Below the pieces are notes generated by a model. That model was not told the origin of the DNA, ran no database searches, and worked only from the letters and a program-made list of their open reading frames with translations. Of a DNA stretch of 64,000 bases, positions 59,501 to 64,000 are shown piece by piece (positions within the stretch are counted from its first letter, which is position 1; the number at the start of each line of letters is the position of its first letter). Source of the stretch: Sipunculus nudus (taxonomy: Eukaryota > Annelida > Sipuncula > Golfingiida > Sipunculidae). The DNA is taken from contig CM049309.1 in assembly GCA_026874595.1 (NCBI GenBank), positions 14,250,576 through 14,314,575 on the forward strand, read 5' to 3'. The position numbers and the translations under genes are program-made.

Positions 59501-61825
59501 AATAGGATGAGTTGGGTGGTATTATGGATATCAATAGGGATATTTTGGTCCACAAAGTCTTAATTATAATGTTAGTAAAATTCTCAACTCAGAGACTTGC
59601 ATTATATGTAGCTGTAGGTTTCAAATGTATCACACGGTCATCATCAGCCCACTGGCCTGCTGGATGACAACTAAGGGGTTGTCACATGACCACAAGAATC
59701 ATGTGACAAAACATGGTTGAAAAAAATGTGGATGTTCTAGGCTCAGGTTGTTGTTTAGGGCAGGTCAGCAGTGTTGGATGTTAAGTGCCTCCTTTACCTT
59801 TCTTGTTACATTAACTGAATCAGACTCTAGGATTTTAACAGTCCCACTGCATCCAGTGTCTGGTATCCCTGTTGTGCTCATAAACAGTGAACGTGGCTTT
59901 TTTTTATGTTCCTGCATTCGTTTCTCCAGCAGACAAGCACGCCAGTCTGCGGAAGATGACCATGTGGTATGGTCAAATGCCACAGCTACGAACAATATAA
60001 GTCCATGAGTTGAGAATTTTACTAACCTAATGGAATCTCCAGGGACAGGAGCCATCATACTTAAGTCTGGTTTAAATTCTTTGTTTTATCCAAATATTTG
60101 TGCCCAATATTCAATAATAGTAATCTACCATCCAGACCAAAGATCAAGCATAACAGTAAATGTTATGATGGTCAGCCAGGTATTGAGGCCAAGGGAAAAT
60201 ATGGTTTCATAAAAGTTAGCAATGCATTCATAATGGTTAACAAGTCATTAAGTTTGGTTCATGCCATCATTACCATAGCAATCAAGCCTATGATAAGACC
60301 CCTGCTACAGTCAAAGTTAAAATAGCATAAAATTATCTGATACAGTTTTAATCCTTTCACAAGCTGTCAGACATTGTATACAAACTTATTTTATTTGCCA
60401 GAAATGGCTAAAAAATCTATACATGACAACAATTGTTCAGCAAATCACTTTTGACCTGTTACTCACTTTTGTACAGAAGCTGAGTTGTTCCATGTCAACC
60501 TTTTGCCATCACCTCTTGGGATAAGATTTTTAATGTCAATATCTGCAATAAGTCATAGTAAGCAAGAGAATCAATGTACTAACCTAAATGACAAAATATA
60601 CTGTGAAGTAAACATGGAATATCACAAGCAGACTAAATAAAGCCATGCAAACTCAATTTAAGATCAATATACAAATTTAAGTTTTAACTTTAATTTTGGG
60701 CTCTACCCATGACATACAGAATTTGTCCCTGCTTGAGCTACAGTCTTAAATTTAGCAAGTTATTATTTTAATTGTGTTTACAAAACAAAATCCAGCAGCA
60801 AACATAATAGTAGGTTTTGGCCTGTAATTGAGTGTGAGCTTAAGACAGGAGTCAGGTGATGAAGCCTACTTTAATGAGGGTCATGACCTTTACAATATGT
60901 ATAACAGTGATTCATACAGATGGCACGACTGAAACTGTATCTTACTTTGTCTGCGTTCTTTCCACCTCTCTGCCAGTCGTTCCTGTAACCGACATATTTC
61001 CCTGTCTTTTTTGCGTAGACTGTGACAATATTGGGATTCCTTATAATCTAAAACTGCTTTGAGCTTCTTGGCCTGAAAATAAAATGTATAATCTTAAAAA
61101 GAAAAGGCTACAAACAGACATACAACCAAATAATATGCCAGATCACAGGATACCTTGTGTGAAAAAATATATATACATGGTTCAATTAGTTTTTTTTTTA
61201 TATTACTAGTGCATTCAAGATTCTGAGCTTACAAAATTTTTATGACAATCCGTGCAGTCCTTTTTAATAAATCCTGTATATTTACTAAATTTAGTGTATG
61301 ATTGTTCAGCATGAATCACCTGTCACATTCTGCCGTTTGATTGAAGGACTGATAGGGCTATTTTTTCTTTCAACTTTCCATAGTGACAGGGATATCTGCA
61401 TGAATGATGCATGTATTCTGATTCTGATATGTATCTGTCATAGTCTGCTTGATTATAACTGTAATTAAGCTACAATTAAACTACTACTAATACTTTAATC
61501 TCTACTACTATAACTATTACCACTTCTTTATTACTACTACCATTACTACCACTGATATAATTAAGAATGTTACCAGTATTGTTACTAATTACAACTTATA
61601 TAACTATTACCCATACATTTAACTATAACTAAATTAGAACCCGAGTTGTAACCTACCTCTTCCCTATGACATTTGACTGTGACTAGTGTAGCTTTGTGTG
61701 TGTTCTTCAGCTGGCGTTCTGATTCTTTCATTTCTGTTTGTTCCCGCTGAAATTTTTCTAGTGACCTTCGTAGCCTCGTATTGAGCTTACACTGGTGTTC
61801 ACAGTCACTTTTTGCCCGATGTAAC
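56479..61825 (-). CDS. SSX2IP: SSX2IP/ADIP homologue (afadin- and alpha-actinin-binding protein), C-terminal part, eight exons, runs off the right edge
   Basis: Gene-level entry. Exons: 61825-61657, 61072-60946, 60542-60467, 59455-59302, 58768-58690, 58083-57973, 57400-57283 and 56572-56479; 308 codons in the window, every junction GT/AG with agreeing phases. The order matches vertebrate SSX2IP as I remember it: coiled coil (EMKESERQLKN; LRKKDREICRLQERLAE), then IDIKNLIPRGDGKRLTWN, NELEVYKDVISS, KEVLLENTEMRKLL and FQLPYNLIQEKLESGLQELW. Vertebrate SSX2IP is a centriolar-satellite protein that anchors microtubules and supports ciliogenesis; it also binds afadin and alpha-actinin. The N-terminal exons should lie beyond 64000. 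The C-tail is shorter than the vertebrate one. Confidence 0.9.
57283..57400 (-). CDS. SSX2IP: SSX2IP exon: Ser/Pro-rich tail
   Basis: 118 nt, acceptor TTTACACAG, donor AGCAG|GTAATA. Reads PCDASPRPVRPVSASRSARK then LPPTPGCNYTRGLSAPDS. Low-complexity SP/RP sequence, comparable to the vertebrate SLPASPSTS stretch. Confidence 0.78.
57973..58083 (-). CDS. SSX2IP: SSX2IP exon: FQLPYNLIQEKLESGLQELW block
   Basis: 111 nt, acceptor GTTTTCCAG, donor AATCAAG|GTAGGC. Reads HFQLPYNLIQEKLESGLQEL then WDQVKQCLHGSDPTNQ, matching the vertebrate [20 protein letters not shown] region. Confidence 0.88.
58690..58768 (-). CDS. SSX2IP: SSX2IP exon: variable linker
   Basis: 79 nt, acceptor TCTTTTCAG, donor CTGAAG|GTATTG. 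Reads GMNDVKTALTSVDENNIPLN then DTQLAEG. It is not conserved, but phases fit on both sides. Confidence 0.75.
59302..59455 (-). CDS. SSX2IP: SSX2IP exon: NELEVYKD...LLENTEMRKLL
   Basis: 154 nt, acceptor TTATTTCAG, donor GCTCAG|GTGAGA. Reads NELEVYKDVISSFDMKHKEV then LLENTEMRKLLYSIHKEQQR, the strongest match to vertebrate ADIP (NEDEMYKxLLNDYE...LLENAELKKVL). Confidence 0.93.
59574..60027 (-). pseudogene. Degenerate Penelope-like retroelement 3' fragment with 20-bp inverted ends
   Basis: Identical inverted 20-mers TTAGTAAAATTCTCAACTCA (59574-59593) and its complement (60008-60027) bound the piece. The minus strand reads DWRACLLEKRMQEHKKKPRS, then VKILESDSVNVTRKVKEALN, like the C-terminal GIY-YIG end of Penelope-like polyproteins (KILE...R.VKEAI.I). 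A stop follows. Between stop and end are CTGATGA and GAAAC motifs. It lies in an SSX2IP intron, sense orientation. Confidence 0.55.
60467..60542 (-). CDS. SSX2IP: SSX2IP exon: conserved GDGKRxxW block
   Basis: 76 nt, acceptor ATTGCAG, donor CAAAA|GTGAGT. Reads IDIKNLIPRGDGKRLTWNNS ASVQ, matching the vertebrate MDILNYVGRADGKRGSW block, which helped identify the family. Confidence 0.9.
60946..61072 (-). CDS. SSX2IP: SSX2IP exon: coiled coil (KKDREICRLQERL)
   Basis: Acceptor ATTTTCAG, donor AGACAAA|GTAAGA. Reads AKKLKAVLDYKESQYCHSLR then KKDREICRLQERLAERWKER, matching the vertebrate MKRKEREYNKLKERL region. Confidence 0.9.
61480..61555. repeat. Degenerate (ACT)n microsatellite
   Basis: An interrupted run of ACTACTA/TACTACC trinucleotides in an SSX2IP intron. 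Confidence 0.8.
61657..61825 (-). CDS. SSX2IP: SSX2IP exon: coiled coil
   Basis: Acceptor CATTGTTCCAG, donor GGGAAGAG|GTAGGT. Reads LHRAKSDCEHQCKLNTRLRR, SLEKFQREQTEMKESERQLK and NTHKATLVTVKCHREE, a charged heptad-rich segment aligning with the ADIP coiled coil. It begins one base into a codon, so another exon lies farther right; I could not find it before 64000. Confidence 0.85.
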
Positions 61826-64000
61826 CTGGAACAATGAATACAGCTTGGATTGAAATCAAGCACAACTTGAACTTTTTGGCATCAGTAATGCCATATTATT
61901 CCCAGATATGGTTTAATGACCATTTAAATAGGCCCCTTCCTCTGATGCATATCACCTAACTTTACAGAGGTCAGTCATGTTTGATGTCGCACTGTGAGAC
62001 GTCACCAGCTGGAATTGCTATATCTCTGTTCTAAAGCAATGAATAAATGCAATCATTGTGAGGTGTTTTACCAAATTTTGGATTACTTGTCTTGTGTGCA
62101 AGGTAAGAAATTATTATTCACCGGGTATTTGGTGGAATAGCTCCTGCAACCTTTGGCCTGGAACATTTTATACTGTCTCCTTTGTATGTACAAAAATTTC
62201 CCAGGAAAACATGTGAGTGCAGGGCCTGGTACAGACTACATGTGTTCTGTTTGGGGGAGTCGCCCAAATTATGCAAATTGTGTGCTTTTCAGGTGACTGA
62301 CTGTTTACATTGCAGATAGTAACTTGATTGGTTGCTCACAACTGCTCTGCTCATGATTATTATGATTTAATGGTGTTATTTACTTATTTACTGCTGCATT
62401 TCAATAAGAGTAACTAGTATTTATACTAAATCAGTAAATGGGTAATGTTTCAATATTATTAGAGTGAAGTAACATGTTAGTGTAGGAAAGTAAACATAAA
62501 ACAACATTAACTTCTTATTCAGTTTATATGTCATTTTCTGATCAGTAAGCTATGCATAGTTTTAAATTTGGGACTTGTTCTGTCACATCAGCAACATGAT
62601 TGATTTGATTATTATTCATACACTATGACAGTCATTTATATACCTTATATAATTTACATCACTACAAAGTAAATTCATCCATGTCCATACTTATATGCTC
62701 TCAGATTTCCCTTAAAACATAAGAGCAGATTTATATTTGTGAATTTGTAGATTTAACCTGCTTCAGAATAAAGAATTGAAACTCTTCCATCTCCTGACAT
62801 ATTCCTCTGGCTGATCTTGGCTACCAATCACACACACAACATTTAATATGAGCAGAAAATTCAATCTGCATGGGAAACATTTTGAAATTAGACCAAAAGA
62901 GTAAAAGGTATGGTTCTCAGGCACCGCCCGCATCAACTTAACCCCCCCCCCCCCCCCACATCAAACATTTTTATTTTGGTTTTCATCCGACAAGAAGATA
63001 AAATAATACAATTTTGATACAATTTCCTTTGTTATGTAGTGTTTTTACCTGTTTAGGAGAAAAAAACTGTTCTTTTCATGCTTTTCCCTGATCATATGAC
63101 ACTTTTATAGAAACATACAAAAAAAGGTCAAAAATTAAATACCGCCTGCCCGCATACATTTCTGAAAAAAATTGCCTGAGAACCAGACCTTTTTACAGAA
63201 CATTTGACCCAAAAATGCTTTGGATTGTCATGTGAATGCTTCATGAGTATTTGAAACTTTTTTGAATTTGCAGTGTGAAAAGGTAATTGGAGGGCTGTAC
63301 TGATACTTAACCTTACATATGTTTATGTATTGATACATCCTACTATATGTACAAAACAGAATATTACCATTTAGATTCCATGCCAGTGCTGGAAAATATA
63401 TATTTTGGGTAATTAATAAAATAAAAGGCTATGTATTTTTCAGAGGAGAAAGTAATTATAAATTTGGTCATAAAAATATGGTACTTAATTTGTAATTTAT
63501 CTACTAGTTAGTTATAGGGATGTTTCAATATACCGATAAATTGATACATATTGATACACCACATCCATATTGGTATCCATACTGTATGCATGCTGTATCA
63601 TCATATCGATGAAGAACAAAAACTGCTCACAAAAGTAGATACAAATATTGCAACCCTAACCTTTAATCGGAGTTATTTAACAAAACTGAGCTTCTTTTTA
63701 TTTCATAACTGACCTTTTAAGACTTAAATAAGATCCCACATTGTATGTATGATCGACTAGTCAGTGCTTCGTTGACAAAACGGCACCTGTGAGCGATGAT
63801 AGACTTATATTACGGTCTTTTTAATTTTTTTACCATATAATCAGAAATGATACACAAAAGAACAAAGTGCCAATCATCAATATGTATCGGGTTTCGGTTT
63901 TAGTATATCGCAATACATATTGTTACTGAAGAGGCTTACCGATACCCAGCCCTAGTGAGTTGTCACCATTTATTCTGCATATAGCTGGGGTGACAAAGTA
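61826..64000. other. SSX2IP intron, no further exon found
   Basis: I looked for the upstream coiled-coil exon on the minus strand and did not find a convincing one. It holds a MITE at about 62902-63195 and a poly-C run at about 62941-62957. Confidence 0.5.
62902..63195. mobile_element. MITE, copy 2 (also at about 14218-14490)
   Basis: Ends AAAAGGTATGGTTCTCAGGC and, reversed, AAAAAGGTCTGGTTCTCAGG form inverted repeats of about 20 bases. The interior shares TTTTTACCTGT, CATGCTTTTC and ACCGCCTGCCCGCA with copy 1, in the same orientation. Confidence 0.75.

Noticed and set aside
59618-59647. Active hammerhead ribozyme
   Set aside because: CTGATGA and GAAAC are present, but the bases between them do not form helix II and the copy is degenerate.

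Overview
This is eukaryotic nuclear DNA, AT-rich and intron-rich, from a mollusc, most likely a bivalve. Two lines of evidence support that. Three conserved animal genes can be assembled from spliced exons, and several dispersed repeats resemble bivalve repeat families: long elements whose ends carry AGCTCAGCTGA and TGACCCATGGGTCA, and elements ending in TTGTATCCGCC that hold tandem ~280-bp satellites. The phylum call is from recalled repeat style and is not proven. No long single-exon gene exists; most open frames in the window are chance frames in repeats or introns.

Layout. (1) 1-10,832, minus strand: the 5' part of a CEP78 homologue (centrosomal LRR protein), five exons found, with the rest beyond the left edge. 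Its introns hold SINEs, a pogo-like element and a nested MITE. (2) 10,978-14,671: an old hAT-like element filled with other repeats. (3) 17.5-17.8 kb: a candidate heat-shock promoter and a non-coding first exon for the DnaJ gene. (4) 18,045-28,053: a 10-kb element with terminal inverted arrays and a 9-bp target duplication, itself carrying a complete non-autonomous hAT and an AGCTCAGCTGA-family copy. Two more elements sit beside its right end, in the same short palindromic target. (5) 32,445-41,300, plus strand: a complete type I DnaJ/Hsp40 gene (DNAJA1/A4-like, 403 aa, five coding exons). Its first coding intron contains a Helitron-like satellite element. (6) 41.5-48.4 kb: repeats only, including a second Helitron-like copy inserted in an older related element, which gives a readable empty-site comparison. 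(7) 48.6-56.48 kb: repeat-poor AT-rich DNA, possibly a very long 3' UTR or a non-coding transcript, with a 500-bp near-identical tandem duplication. (8) 56,479-61,825, minus strand: the last eight exons of an SSX2IP/ADIP homologue (centriolar satellite and adherens-junction protein), ending inside a 30-bp minisatellite. A degenerate Penelope-like fragment lies in one intron.

The three genes do not form an operon. CEP78 and SSX2IP both act at centrosomes and cilia; DNAJA is a general Hsp70 co-chaperone. The most unusual content is the mobile DNA: three insertions stacked in one ~20-bp palindrome, the 10-kb inverted-array element, and the two satellite-carrying Helitron-like copies. I found no tRNA, rRNA, CRISPR or bacterial-type system.
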